64,000 nucleotides of DNA from positions 806,001 through 870,000 of the forward strand of contig NZ_JOOA01000002.1 in the NCBI RefSeq assembly GCF_000712055.1, given 5' to 3'. Numbering within the stretch: position 1 is the stretch's first letter; every line of letters starts with the position of its first letter. The position numbers and the translations under genes are program-made. Source of the stretch: Ruminococcus sp. HUN007. GTDB taxonomy: Bacteria > Bacillota > Clostridia > Oscillospirales > Ruminococcaceae. The notes beneath the pieces are model-generated. The model did not search any database and was not told where the DNA came from. It saw only the letters and a list, made by a program, of their open reading frames with translations. Positions 31,489 through 40,386 of the stretch are shown here, in pieces.

Positions 31489-33978
31489 ATGAAAAAAAAA
31501 GTTCTGTCAGTCCTCTGCTTTGCTTTTCTTGTATGCTCTTTAAGCAGCTGTTCGGCCGCTCACACAGGAGACTATTACAGGAACCGCATGAACAGTGCTG
31601 TAAAAGAGCGTTCCGAAATAAACAGTGATACTGATTATATAAAATACAAAGCCGATCTTTCTGCCGGAAGGCTTATCGACGGGCATTATTATGACTCGGG
31701 CTTTCCTGTCGATACAGATTTCTCCGATACATCTGATACTGAAGGATCTGCAGCCGTGTCATTTGCGCAGAACAGCATGCTGAATGTACGGTACTATCTT
31801 GATGAAGAACACAAAAATGAGATAGCTGACCCATATCATGGTTTTATTTATCTTGCTCCGGGTCAGTCACTTTACGCATCGGCTGAAAAGAAAAGCGGAA
31901 GTGCACCGGACAAATACACGTTCTCCGGCTTTCGCGTTTACAGTATAAAAAACGGAATCAAAACACTGGTCTCAGAAGGCTTCGACACGAAGGCAGGGCT
32001 TTTTTTCACTGCACCTGAAAACTGTTCCGGAACAGAATTCGCTGTGGAACCTACCGGTAAATATGAAAACAGGAAGCTTTCCCTTTCCGATTACTACACC
32101 GATGACACTTTTAACCACATAGATGCCGGCGGCGTCTGGAAGATAGGCGACAAGGAATTCAGCGCCGGCGAAGCGGAAACAGGACCATTCGGAATGTATT
32201 CCGTAAAATACGAATATGATGCTGAAAAGTACTTTTTCGTATCTGCCGAACCGAAGTACAGCCTGCAGAATGAAAGCAGCGTTGTATTCCGTCGTGCTTC
32301 GGCTTCCGACGATATTCAGGAGTATTCCGTAGAACTTCATCCGTACATAACCACTACACTTAAAGCACCGGCGACGAATGCACGTGCAGAAATAAACGGC
32401 GAATCAGCCGGATCTTTCACCAGGGGACAGGATATAGTACTGGATCACCTGAAATTCGGTGACGTGATCGTTCTCAAATGCAGCAAGAAAGATGTTCCTG
32501 AGTACGATAAGACTGTTCTGTCACTCGAAAAATCGGATGACAACTTCGCCACATATACATTCGTTGTAAAAGAACAGTCGGAAGACTTCACTTTCGACCC
32601 GGCTGATTATACATTTGAACACGGCAGCGTAACATTCAGCTATCTCGGTAATCCTATAACCGGAAAGATAAGTCTTGCTGCCGGCCGTCAGATCGAATAC
32701 TGCGAAGACTCAGCTGACGAGGGATACTGGCTGCCGACCGGAAACAATGTTATAACCGTTTCCGAAGATCCGGAGGAGACACAGAAACAGATCGAAAAAA
32801 TACGCTTTTATCAGAAGAAACTTGTTACTGTTACACTTCCGCAGCCTTCTGCAGGCGGAAGTATCACCTATAAAACCGAAGACAGGACACTTACCGGAAA
32901 AACCGAAAAGCTGCTTGCCGGTACTGAGATAACACTCATTCTTAAACCGTGGGCCGGCTGGGAAAGTGCCGTCGAAGGTGACACATTCACCGTCTCGGAT
33001 GAATCGGATGAACAGACCGTTACTATTGAAGAAGTCAGCGCCAAGAATATTTTCAGGGAGATAAGCGAACACAGACCTAAACTGAAGGTCATCGCTGACA
33101 GACTCGTCGGTACTGACATGCAGTTCACAATAAGGACCTCTGATATCTCTGAAAACCAGCTCAGCCGCGACATCAAAAACAATGTTCTGCTCGAAGCGAC
33201 AACCGGAACTGCTGACGGCATATATATTTCAGCTGACAACGGGAAGATCGCAAAGAGCCAGATCGTCAAGCTTCAGATCGTCAAAACCGATTCCGAAGGA
33301 AAAGAAACCACCGACATTATTTATCTGGGTGATGTTCCTTCAGAAAAGAAACTCGACATCTATCCGCAGACCGGGCAGAAAGAAAACGACGTTTTCTACA
33401 AGGATATCACGATCACAATATCCATCGCATTCAGACAGACCTACGAACCGAGAAATTTTGAAAATGCAGTACTGTCCCTTCAGTACGCTGATTCCTCGGA
33501 TCATCAGGCTATCTCAGCAGGTGATGTGCTCGACCGTGACAGACTTGTCAGCGTGATTTTCAAGCCGGCCGAAGGGTTCTACATAACCGGAGACAACGTA
33601 AAGGATAACGTCTATACCGCACAGATGAAATACTCTGAATACCTGCAGGTCGCTGAAAAGATCGGCAAAAACTATCCGCGTAAAAAGATATATACCGTTG
33701 ATCTCATCACCACCGACAAATACGGAAAAGTAACTTTCACGCTGAACGGCAAACCGGTAAGCGGAAAGACACAGGTAAAAGAGGACGATAAACTGGTGAT
33801 GGACTATGTTATCGAAAACAAGGACTACATAATATACAAGGACTTTATTTCCGCGATGTACGATCTTCTGAGCAAGTCGCCGTACGAACGCAGTGAAACG
33901 ATAACAATAACCGAAGATCTTGACGGTTCATCGATCAAACGTGAAGACTTTATCGAAGTACAGAAGAAGGAGAAATGA
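31489..33978 (+). CDS. Large secreted lipoprotein, unknown function
   Basis: 829 aa. Signal peptide with lipobox LSSC (Cys at residue 21), then a long extracellular region of beta-rich repeats. PEGA/Big-like units recur, for example FSYLGNPITGKISLAAG, ITYKTEDRTLTGKTEKLLAG and VTFTLNGKPVSGKTQV: each has a short strand pair followed by x-GKT/GKI-x-aG. No catalytic motif recognised. First gene of a three-gene operon with two membrane proteins (33981, 34606); the next start lies two bases after its stop. Probably a cell-envelope component. Confidence 0.65.
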   Translation: MKKKVLSVLCFAFLVCSLSSCSAAHTGDYYRNRMNSAVKERSEINSDTDYIKYKADLSAGRLIDGHYYDSGFPVDTDFSDTSDTEGSAAVSFAQNSMLNVRYYLDEEHKNEIADPYHGFIYLAPGQSLYASAEKKSGSAPDKYTFSGFRVYSIKNGIKTLVSEGFDTKAGLFFTAPENCSGTEFAVEPTGKYENRKLSLSDYYTDDTFNHIDAGGVWKIGDKEFSAGEAETGPFGMYSVKYEYDAEKYFFVSAEPKYSLQNESSVVFRRASASDDIQEYSVELHPYITTTLKAPATNARAEINGESAGSFTRGQDIVLDHLKFGDVIVLKCSKKDVPEYDKTVLSLEKSDDNFATYTFVVKEQSEDFTFDPADYTFEHGSVTFSYLGNPITGKISLAAGRQIEYCEDSADEGYWLPTGNNVITVSEDPEETQKQIEKIRFYQKKLVTVTLPQPSAGGSITYKTEDRTLTGKTEKLLAGTEITLILKPWAGWESAVEGDTFTVSDESDEQTVTIEEVSAKNIFREISEHRPKLKVIADRLVGTDMQFTIRTSDISENQLSRDIKNNVLLEATTGTADGIYISADNGKIAKSQIVKLQIVKTDSEGKETTDIIYLGDVPSEKKLDIYPQTGQKENDVFYKDITITISIAFRQTYEPRNFENAVLSLQYADSSDHQAISAGDVLDRDRLVSVIFKPAEGFYITGDNVKDNVYTAQMKYSEYLQVAEKIGKNYPRKKIYTVDLITTDKYGKVTFTLNGKPVSGKTQVKEDDKLVMDYVIENKDYIIYKDFISAMYDLLSKSPYERSETITITEDLDGSSIKREDFIEVQKKEK

Positions 33979-33980
33979 CA

Positions 33981-34613
33981 ATGAGGCGCCGTACCAGCAT
34001 AAAGCATATATCACTGACCAGTGTTATGGTTGTAATTCTTGCGGTTCTTCTGTACATACTGTTCTTCTGCACATTTCCTGCATATCAGAACGCTTCCGAA
34101 AACGGAAGAATACTCGGCGAAGAAACCGGCCGTAAAGTCGGAGTGTACACGGGTTCTGTCAAAGGCATACAGAACGGTGTTGAACAAAGCCGGAACACTG
34201 AACACACCATAGCTGAAACTGCAGAGTCTCTGAAAAGAACAGCCGCAGCAGCCGGAAAGATGTGTCTTCTGTCACAGACCATTTCGGACAGTTCAGTACC
34301 GGAAAACGCAGAGAATGAAAGCAGCAAAGGAACAACAGCCGTTTTTACCGTTGATCTCGGGAACGCAGAAGTCACGGTAACGGGAGACACATCTCTGATA
34401 CTCAGGATCCCGAACCCGGAATGCCATATTTACAGAAACTCAGACAACACGGAGGCGGCAGCGGCAAACGGTATCATAGATGAGAGCATCCGCCGTGAAG
34501 CAAGACAGACCGCACTTTCACGTACCGAAAAGCTGGCTGAAACAGTATGCGGAAAAAAATATATCTGTTCAGTTGAATTTACTGATCAGAAAGGCGGTGG
34601 TACAGGTGAGTAG
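33981..34613 (+). CDS. Membrane-anchored DUF4230-like protein (first of a pair)
   Basis: 210 aa. Start 33981 chosen because AAGGAG is 8 bases away; the ATG at 33975 is too close. One N-terminal transmembrane helix (residues about 13-35), then an extracytoplasmic domain. The strand-rich segment TAVFTVDLGNAEVTVTGDTSLILRIPNPE resembles DUF4230 proteins. It overlaps the next gene by 8 bases. Same topology and similar length as that neighbour, so the two may be diverged paralogues that pair at the membrane. Confidence 0.55.
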   Translation: MRRRTSIKHISLTSVMVVILAVLLYILFFCTFPAYQNASENGRILGEETGRKVGVYTGSVKGIQNGVEQSRNTEHTIAETAESLKRTAAAAGKMCLLSQTISDSSVPENAENESSKGTTAVFTVDLGNAEVTVTGDTSLILRIPNPECHIYRNSDNTEAAAANGIIDESIRREARQTALSRTEKLAETVCGKKYICSVEFTDQKGGGTGE

Positions 34614-35328
34614 AAAATTACCGGCAAGAAGAGCCGTAAAACGAAGAAGGATAAACTTTTCAGCTATAATTCTTGCAGTGCTCATAATACTTGCAGCAAG
34701 CCTTAACCTGGCTCTTTACAGGACTACCGTTGAAGAAAGCACGTCTGCCTTTGACAAAGCATACACTGAATCAAAAGAAGCGCAGACACCACTGACATAT
34801 GAACAGTATTACCTGGCCGCACTGGAACAGTACAAAACCACAAATGATATCAGAACGGATATTACAGCAGACTACGGCAATGGGAAACTGGAAGTAATGA
34901 AAATATACGATACAGTTGCAATCCCCCAGACTGCTGAAGAAGACGGCGTAAGCTCACTGACACTTGTAATACCAGTAAACGGAGTGTACACAGCTGATCT
35001 TCAGCTTGCAGAATTCATCACTGACCAGCAGCGCAGAACAGTCATGGTACGCATTCCGTATCCTGAACTCAGTGATATTACAGTTGATTATGACAATGCA
35101 AAGCTTGTCGATGAATCAGGAATAGTCATAAGTGCCGGCAAGATGACCACACCTGAACTCGCGCACAGTGAGTTTGAGGAAAAAAGCATTGACGTACGTG
35201 AACTGATAAGCTCAAATAAAGTATTCAGTGAAAACGCCGCCGAAACAGTCCGACGGAAAATAACATCCGCTATAATGGCCCTCAACCCGTATGAAGACGT
35301 CATTACCGAAGTGGAATTCATAAACTGA
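34606..35328 (+). CDS. Membrane-anchored DUF4230-like protein (second of the pair)
   Basis: 240 aa from a GTG at 34606, preceded by AAAGGCGGTGG and overlapping the previous gene. Basic N-terminus (RRAVKRRR), one transmembrane helix (about residues 19-40), then an extracytoplasmic domain with GVYTADLQLAEFITDQQRRT followed by VRIPYPELSDITVDYDNAK, the DUF4230-like pattern. Last gene of the operon, followed by a strong hairpin. Function unknown. Confidence 0.6.
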   Translation: MSRKLPARRAVKRRRINFSAIILAVLIILAASLNLALYRTTVEESTSAFDKAYTESKEAQTPLTYEQYYLAALEQYKTTNDIRTDITADYGNGKLEVMKIYDTVAIPQTAEEDGVSSLTLVIPVNGVYTADLQLAEFITDQQRRTVMVRIPYPELSDITVDYDNAKLVDESGIVISAGKMTTPELAHSEFEEKSIDVRELISSNKVFSENAAETVRRKITSAIMALNPYEDVITEVEFIN

Positions 35329-35330
35329 AA

Positions 35331-35366
35331 AAGTCCTCTGACATCAGCAAAAATGTCAGAGGACTT
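35331..35366 (+). terminator. Terminator of the DUF4230-like operon
   Basis: AAGTCCTCTGACAT / ATGTCAGAGGACTT, perfect 14-bp stem with an 8-base loop. Confidence 0.85.
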
Positions 35367-35400
35367 ATAGTAAACGAAAAATTCATTTTTCGTTTACTAT
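35367..35400. repeat. Near-perfect palindrome between convergent genes
   Basis: ATAGTAAACGAAAAAT-TC-ATTTTTCGTTTACTAT: a 16-bp stem with a 2-base loop. Its stem resembles the palindrome at 35461-35501. Confidence 0.85.
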
Positions 35401-35460
35401 TAGCCGATATGCAGGGAGCAAACGTAATTTGCGGATCTGCAAGGCAATATAAATAAATTA

Positions 35461-35501
35461 ATTATAGTGAACGTAAAAATCTTTTTTGCGTTCACTATAA
35501 T
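35461..35501 (-). terminator. Terminator of the isochorismatase-type gene
   Basis: ATTATAGTGAACG / CGTTCACTATAAT with inner AAAAA/TTTTT pairing. Directly downstream of the minus-strand gene ending at 35505. Confidence 0.75.
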
Positions 35502-35504
35502 TTT

Positions 35505-36020
35505 TTAAACCACATTCACCTGACAGACTTTCATTGCTTCCAGTGCATTTCTGTGGCTTTCAGGAGTTACACCGGCGCAGCAGTTTTCATACACTGTTAT
35601 GTCCGTTTCAGGTGAAAACGCTCTTATGAGCATTGCATTGCTTATAACGCATATATCTGTGCAGAGTCCGGTCATATAAACCCTGTCCGGTTTTAATTCT
35701 TTCATGAGTTCTGCCAGCTTTTCGGAACCGAATGTAACCTTTTCGATAATGCGTCCTTTTTTATAAGCCTTTGTCTCCTTAAGAGCATCGCATATCTCCC
35801 AGCCTTCAGTTCCCTTTATGCAGTGTTTCACAGGGAGCTTTTTTCCTTCAAGAGTGTCCATGTAGTCTTCATAGTGGGTGTCCTTCGTGAAGATCACATC
35901 GCCTTCAAATTCATTCACAGTTTTCACAACTGCCGGAACTATATTCACTGCTTCCTTTGTTCCGAGAGCACCGTCGATGAAATCATTCTGCATGTCGATT
36001 ACAAGAAGTATCTTTTTCAT
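35505..36020 (-). CDS. Isochorismatase/nicotinamidase-type cysteine hydrolase
   Basis: 171 aa; start 36020 chosen for the GGGAAGGG site upstream. Catalytic triad visible: Asp in LLVIDMQNDF (residue 9), Lys in EKVTFGS (near residue 98) and Cys in TGLCTDICV (near residue 130). Metal-binding pattern DTHYEDY fits nicotinamidases. It probably hydrolyses nicotinamide or a related amide in NAD salvage; the exact substrate is inferred. Monocistronic. Confidence 0.8.
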   Translation of the reverse strand: MKKILLVIDMQNDFIDGALGTKEAVNIVPAVVKTVNEFEGDVIFTKDTHYEDYMDTLEGKKLPVKHCIKGTEGWEICDALKETKAYKKGRIIEKVTFGSEKLAELMKELKPDRVYMTGLCTDICVISNAMLIRAFSPETDITVYENCCAGVTPESHRNALEAMKVCQVNVV

Positions 36021-36300
36021 TTTACATTTCCCTTCCCTTTTCAAGAAATACTGTGTTATATGTGTTCCGTAATGCCTGGCACTGAACCGGAACCGGTTTG
36101 TTTTTCTGATTACATTATACCACTTATACTGAACTTTATCAATTGCAGGCTAAGTCAGACGGGACTTTCTGACATCGGGACATAATTCGGATCACCGTAC
36201 AGGCGAATTCCGGATCATACACTTTTGACTTTCGTTCTAATAATAGGTAATAAACAAATTTCTTTTTTGTTTAATTGGGCAAAAAAATATTGAAAACCTA

Positions 36301-36329
36301 TTGCCTTTTTTTAAGAAAAGTGATATAAT
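36301..36329 (+). promoter_or_regulatory. Promoter of hpf
   Basis: TTGCCT, 17-base spacer, TATAAT, 62 bases before the ATG. Confidence 0.65.
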
Positions 36330-36390
36330 ACAAATATCAACTTAGCATACTAATTTTTTATGTATGCTTTGTTACAAAGGAGGAATTTGT

Positions 36391-36915
36391 ATGAAAACAA
36401 TTATATCAGCTAAGAAAATGAACATTCCACAGGCTTTTGACGACTACGCAAAGGAGAGACTTGATTCAAGATTATCAAAGTTTTTCGGTGACGACGCTGA
36501 CGCAAAGATCGTTATCTCTGAAGCAAGAGGTCAGATCGTTGTCGAACTTACTGTAAGATACAACAATATTATTTACAGATCAGAAAAGAGTGCCGTTGAC
36601 AAGAACGATGCGCTGGATGCAGCTATCGACAAGATCATCAGACAGATCCGCAAGAATAAGACACGAGTAGAAAAGAAGCTCAAGGAAAATGCTTTTGCTG
36701 CTCCTTATGCTGAAGATGTCGAAGAACAGTACGATTTCGAGGTTGTTAAACATAAGAAATTCACAATGCGTCCTATGGACGTGGACGAAGCAATTCTTCA
36801 GATGAACCTTTTAGGCCACAGCTTCTTCATGTTCAGCAATGCACAGACCGGTTCCACAAATGTAGTTTACAAGAGAACTGACGGAAACTACGCTGTACTC
36901 GAACCTGAAGTTTAA
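36391..36915 (+). CDS. hpf: Long-form ribosome hibernation promoting factor
   Basis: 174 aa; ATG at 36391 follows AAAGGAGG. N-terminal S30AE/YfiA domain (residues 1-100) and C-terminal dimerisation domain (about 120-174, KKFTMRPMDVDEAILQMNLLGHSFFMFSNA). The long form joins two 70S ribosomes into inactive 100S dimers in stationary phase. Monocistronic with strong terminator. Confidence 0.95.
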   Translation: MKTIISAKKMNIPQAFDDYAKERLDSRLSKFFGDDADAKIVISEARGQIVVELTVRYNNIIYRSEKSAVDKNDALDAAIDKIIRQIRKNKTRVEKKLKENAFAAPYAEDVEEQYDFEVVKHKKFTMRPMDVDEAILQMNLLGHSFFMFSNAQTGSTNVVYKRTDGNYAVLEPEV

Positions 36916-36980
36916 TGCCATACTCACAGCAATTAAGCTGTAATGATAAACTATCCCGAAAGGGAAACCTAAACAGAACA

Positions 36981-37020
36981 GGAAAGGCTGCCGCTTACCA
37001 GGCAGCCTTTCCTGTTTTTT
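36981..37020 (+). terminator. Terminator of hpf
   Basis: GGAAAGGCTGCC / GGCAGCCTTTCC, 8-base loop, followed by TGTTTTTTT. Confidence 0.95.
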
Positions 37021-37044
37021 TCACGCGGCGTTCACCTTAAACTA

Positions 37045-37073
37045 TTGACACTGTCATATTGTTGTGTTAAAAT
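37045..37073 (+). promoter_or_regulatory. Promoter of the rhomboid gene
   Basis: TTGACA, 17-base spacer, TAAAAT, about 85 bases before the ATG. Confidence 0.75.
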
Positions 37074-37159
37074 GTTTTTAAAACAAAAACAAAAAAAGGT
37101 TCACGGAAATACTGACCTGATCAGCTGTATTCCGTACCGTAAAAAAGGAGACTGAAAAA

Positions 37160-37744
37160 ATGAAAAAACTACTATCAAAATTCGACTACAATGCTCCGGT
37201 AATACTCACTTTTACCATTATAGCATTTGTCGTACAGCTTATCAGTTCGATCCCCGGCACACGACTGTTTCACAGCCTTTTCGTTGTTCAGCGCGGATCT
37301 CTTCTTAACCCGTTATTTTATTTAAGGCTGTTCACACACGTCATAGGACACGGCGGCTGGGCTCATTTCATGGGCAACTTCAGCTTTATTCTTATTCTCG
37401 GACCTATGCTTGAAGAAAAGTACGGCAGCAAGCGTCTGTTATTCATGATGGCAGTTACTGCTGTTCTTACCGCTGCTATCAACATTGTATTCTTCAATGT
37501 TGCCCTCTGCGGTGCAAGCGGTATCGTGTTCATGTTCATCCTTCTTGCTTCATGCGGAAACATTAAAGAAGGCAATATTCCTGTAACACTTATTCTTGCA
37601 GCAGCATTTTATCTTGGAAATGAAGTTATCAGTTCACTCGGTCATGACAATGTTTCACAGCTTTCACATATTCTCGGCGGTCTTATCGGTGCCGGTTTCG
37701 GTTTCCTGTTTGCGCCGAAGAAACAGAGCAGTTTCCAGTACTGA
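37160..37744 (+). CDS. Rhomboid-family intramembrane serine protease
   Basis: 194 aa, six hydrophobic helices. Catalytic Ser in GASGIVF (near residue 118) and His in SHILGGL (near residue 170) are both present, with the conserved HFMGN motif (near residue 73) stabilising the oxyanion hole. Cleaves transmembrane substrates within the bilayer; target unknown. Compact core form without extra cytosolic domains. AAAGGAG ribosome site. Confidence 0.9.
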   Translation: MKKLLSKFDYNAPVILTFTIIAFVVQLISSIPGTRLFHSLFVVQRGSLLNPLFYLRLFTHVIGHGGWAHFMGNFSFILILGPMLEEKYGSKRLLFMMAVTAVLTAAINIVFFNVALCGASGIVFMFILLASCGNIKEGNIPVTLILAAAFYLGNEVISSLGHDNVSQLSHILGGLIGAGFGFLFAPKKQSSFQY

Positions 37745-37820
37745 TACGCTGACGGTCAGTGATCGCAGGACTGTGCTCCTGTATTCGTAAACACGCAGGC
37801 AATGACTATATAAAATCAGA

Positions 37821-37868
37821 ATCGCTGTCCTTCACCTTTCAAACGGTGACGGACAGCGATTTTTTTAC
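37821..37868. terminator. Terminator between convergent rhomboid and pseudouridine synthase genes
   Basis: ATCGCTGTCC..TCACC / GGTGA.GGACAGCGAT followed by eight T on the plus strand. Confidence 0.9.
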
Positions 37869-37872
37869 TGTA

Positions 37873-38829
37873 CTATGCAAGAAACCATATATCGCGGCAT
37901 TCAAACTCTCTTCCTTCAAGATAGGAAAGAACATTTTCCTCTGTAGTCTTCTTAAATAAAAGTCTGTATGCGCAGAGAGCCTGGTATTCAAATCCTGAGC
38001 GCTCATTGACATCTGCCCTGCCGTATTTCGTGTCACCTGCTATCGGACATCCTATAAACGCCATGTGAGCTCTTATCTGATGTGTACGTCCGGTAACGAG
38101 TTCGACTTCAGCAAGCACATGGCCTCCGAACGAAGGGTCTATCACCCTGTAACTTGTGATGATCTGTTTGCTTCCCTCAAATTCCTCTTTCATCACCGTT
38201 ACTATATTGGTGGCGTTATCCTTTCTGTGCCAGGCTGTAATGGTAGCCTTCGGTTTATCAGGCAGCGCAGAAAGAAGACAGAGATATTTCTTTACAACAC
38301 TGTTCTCTCTTATCTTTTTATTTATTTCCCTGAGTGCAGCTGCATTTTTGGCGCCGATAACTATTCCGGCAGTGTTTCTGTCCAGACGGTTACAAAGAGC
38401 CGGTGCAAACGAGTTTTCCGAAGCCGGATCGTATTCCCCGTGTTTGTAAAGATAATTCTTCAGCCGGTCAGCAAGAGTATCGGTATCATTTTTGCTGTCG
38501 CTGTGAACTATGACACCGGGCTTTTTATTAAGAAGTATAATATTTTCGTCCTCGTAGATAATATCTTCCTTTTTCAGGGATGATCCGCTGCGGAAAACCT
38601 GTTTTTTCTCGGTTTTCTGATTTCCGAGGAGTTCGTCATTAATAAATATTTTAAGTTCGTCCCCTGCTCTGAGTCTCGTGGATATTTCGCAGCGCTTCCC
38701 GTTTAACTTGATGTTTTTGGTACGTATTGCCTTGTACATAACGCTTTTCTGAAGTTCAGGAAAAGCTTTGAGTATGAACCTGTCGAGTCTCTGGTCAGCG
38801 TCATTGCTCTTTATAATAAACTGTTTCAT
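37873..38829 (-). CDS. RluA-family 23S rRNA pseudouridine synthase
   Basis: 318 aa. N-terminal S4 RNA-binding domain (residues about 12-75), then the RluA catalytic domain with the active-site Asp in NRLDRNTAGIVI (near residue 150) and the GRTHQIRAHMAFIGCPIAGD motif (near residue 250). Modifies uridine in 23S rRNA (RluC/RluD-like) or tRNA; target position not decidable. Single gene, no obvious partner. Confidence 0.9.
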   Translation of the reverse strand: MKQFIIKSNDADQRLDRFILKAFPELQKSVMYKAIRTKNIKLNGKRCEISTRLRAGDELKIFINDELLGNQKTEKKQVFRSGSSLKKEDIIYEDENIILLNKKPGVIVHSDSKNDTDTLADRLKNYLYKHGEYDPASENSFAPALCNRLDRNTAGIVIGAKNAAALREINKKIRENSVVKKYLCLLSALPDKPKATITAWHRKDNATNIVTVMKEEFEGSKQIITSYRVIDPSFGGHVLAEVELVTGRTHQIRAHMAFIGCPIAGDTKYGRADVNERSGFEYQALCAYRLLFKKTTEENVLSYLEGREFECRDIWFLA

Positions 38830-38948
38830 ATATCACCTTTTATATTTTGCAAATAATGTAATTCAAAGTATAACATATAACTGTTATATAGTCAACGATG
38901 GAGAAAAATATTTTATATATATTGTACATATATTTCAACACTATTATA

Positions 38949-38977
38949 TTGACTATGTGCAATTTTTATGATATAAT
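38949..38977 (+). promoter_or_regulatory. Promoter of the alcohol dehydrogenase gene
   Basis: TTGACT, 17-base spacer, TATAAT. About 117 bases before the GGAGGTGAGAATCA-ATG at 39094, leaving a leader with no recognised riboswitch. Confidence 0.65.
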
Positions 38978-39163
38978 TATATTAATGAATTTACGGAAAC
39001 TACGATACCCTAAGTAAGTACTGTCTGCCGCACCGGATACGCAGACTTTATTTCAAAACGTATCAGCGTTTCCTTTAACGGAGGTGAGAATCAATGAGTG
39101 TGAGAAAAAAATATCTGTCGTCAATGCAGCAGATATCCTGCAGTATACTGCGAATGAAAAAAA

Positions 39164-40315
39164 ATGCATCTGGCAGAAAAATATACCGGTTCGGGATCAG
39201 TCCTTCATATTGCAGAAATAATGCGCAATGAAGGTGCCCGCAAAGTCATGATCGTTACGGACGAAAATGTTCTTGAAAACGGTATGACTTTCCGGTTCGA
39301 GGAACAGCTGGTCAGATATGATATAGAATTTACCCGTTTTACTGAAATATGCGGTAAGGCAGACATGGAATGTCTTGAAAAAGGAACGGAACTGTTTTTA
39401 TCAGAAAACTGCGACACTATAATGGCCATAGGCGGAGGAACCGTCATCGACTGTGCCAAACTGATCGCACTTAAGGCCGCTAATCCGACCAAAAGCATGA
39501 ACTATTTTCTTGACTACACATCCACACCTAAACGTGCTGTCCCGCTCTACGCGGCTCCTACAACACCCGGAAGCGGATCGGAAGTTTCGCTTGTCTCATT
39601 CTACACCGACCAGAAAGGCCGGAGATGCCCTGTCGTTTCATCAGAATTTGTTCCGCGGGCAGTTGCACTTGATCCGGATTTTCTCTATTCGCTTACCCCT
39701 GAAATGATCGCATGGTGCGGAATGAGCATTCTTACGCGCGCCATTGAATCGTATATCAGCACTTACTCGGAAAGATTCTACAGAGATACTGTCAACGCAC
39801 CGAAAGCCTGCAGAATGGTTTTTGAAAATCTGTATGAAGCATGGCTTGATCCGGATAACATTACTGCCAGAATGAATCTTCTGAAAGCCTCATACTACTC
39901 CGGTATTTCATTCCGGCGTGCATCGGGCGGATACATTTCAGCTCTTGCAAACAGAATGACAGAACTCTATGGGATCCACTTCGGCAAAGCATGCTCGGTA
40001 TTTCTTCCGGTGATCCTTGAAGAGTACATGCCGGAAATAATAAGCGACCTGGCTGCAATAGCCTACCACTGTGACTTTACAGATGACAGGAACACAGAAG
40101 TTGAGAATGCCTTCCGTATGATCGAACAGATAAGAGATCTTAATATGATGCTTGATCTTGACGATCACTTTGATGAACTTCGTGAAACAGATATAAGTAC
40201 CATAGTAAAACGTACTCAGAGTGACACCCGTATATGCGGTTGCCCGAAGATATTTACAGATTCTGAACTGGAAGCTCTGCTTTTCAGTATAGCATACAAG
40301 CGCAAACCTTCCTAG
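39164..40315 (+). CDS. Iron-containing alcohol dehydrogenase family protein (start probably frameshifted)
   Basis: 383 aa in this frame. NAD-binding IMAIGGGTVIDCAK (near residue 92) and PTTPGSGSEVS (near residue 137) fit the Fe-ADH fold. The metal-site helix is divergent: usual histidines are replaced (for example MSILTRAIESYIS), so activity on alcohols is doubtful. The ATG at 39164 has no ribosome site. A strong one lies before ATG 39094 in another frame, and deleting one A from the eight-A run 39157-39164 would join them into ~406 aa. Either an assembly error or an internal start. Confidence 0.7.
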   Translation: MHLAEKYTGSGSVLHIAEIMRNEGARKVMIVTDENVLENGMTFRFEEQLVRYDIEFTRFTEICGKADMECLEKGTELFLSENCDTIMAIGGGTVIDCAKLIALKAANPTKSMNYFLDYTSTPKRAVPLYAAPTTPGSGSEVSLVSFYTDQKGRRCPVVSSEFVPRAVALDPDFLYSLTPEMIAWCGMSILTRAIESYISTYSERFYRDTVNAPKACRMVFENLYEAWLDPDNITARMNLLKASYYSGISFRRASGGYISALANRMTELYGIHFGKACSVFLPVILEEYMPEIISDLAAIAYHCDFTDDRNTEVENAFRMIEQIRDLNMMLDLDDHFDELRETDISTIVKRTQSDTRICGCPKIFTDSELEALLFSIAYKRKPS

Positions 40316-40332
40316 GAAAACGCCGGGGAAAT

Positions 40333-40365
40333 AAAAAATGCAGATCACGAGGATCTGCATTTTTT
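40333..40365. terminator. Bidirectional terminator
   Basis: AAAAAATGCAGATC / GATCTGCATTTTTT with a 5-base loop, between convergent genes. Confidence 0.9.
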
Positions 40366-40386
40366 ATTTTATTACTGATTTTTCTG

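Noticed and set aside
39050..39080. Mini-element end at CAGCGTTTCCTTT
   Set aside because: A 13-base match without the rest of the element; it lies in the dehydrogenase leader.
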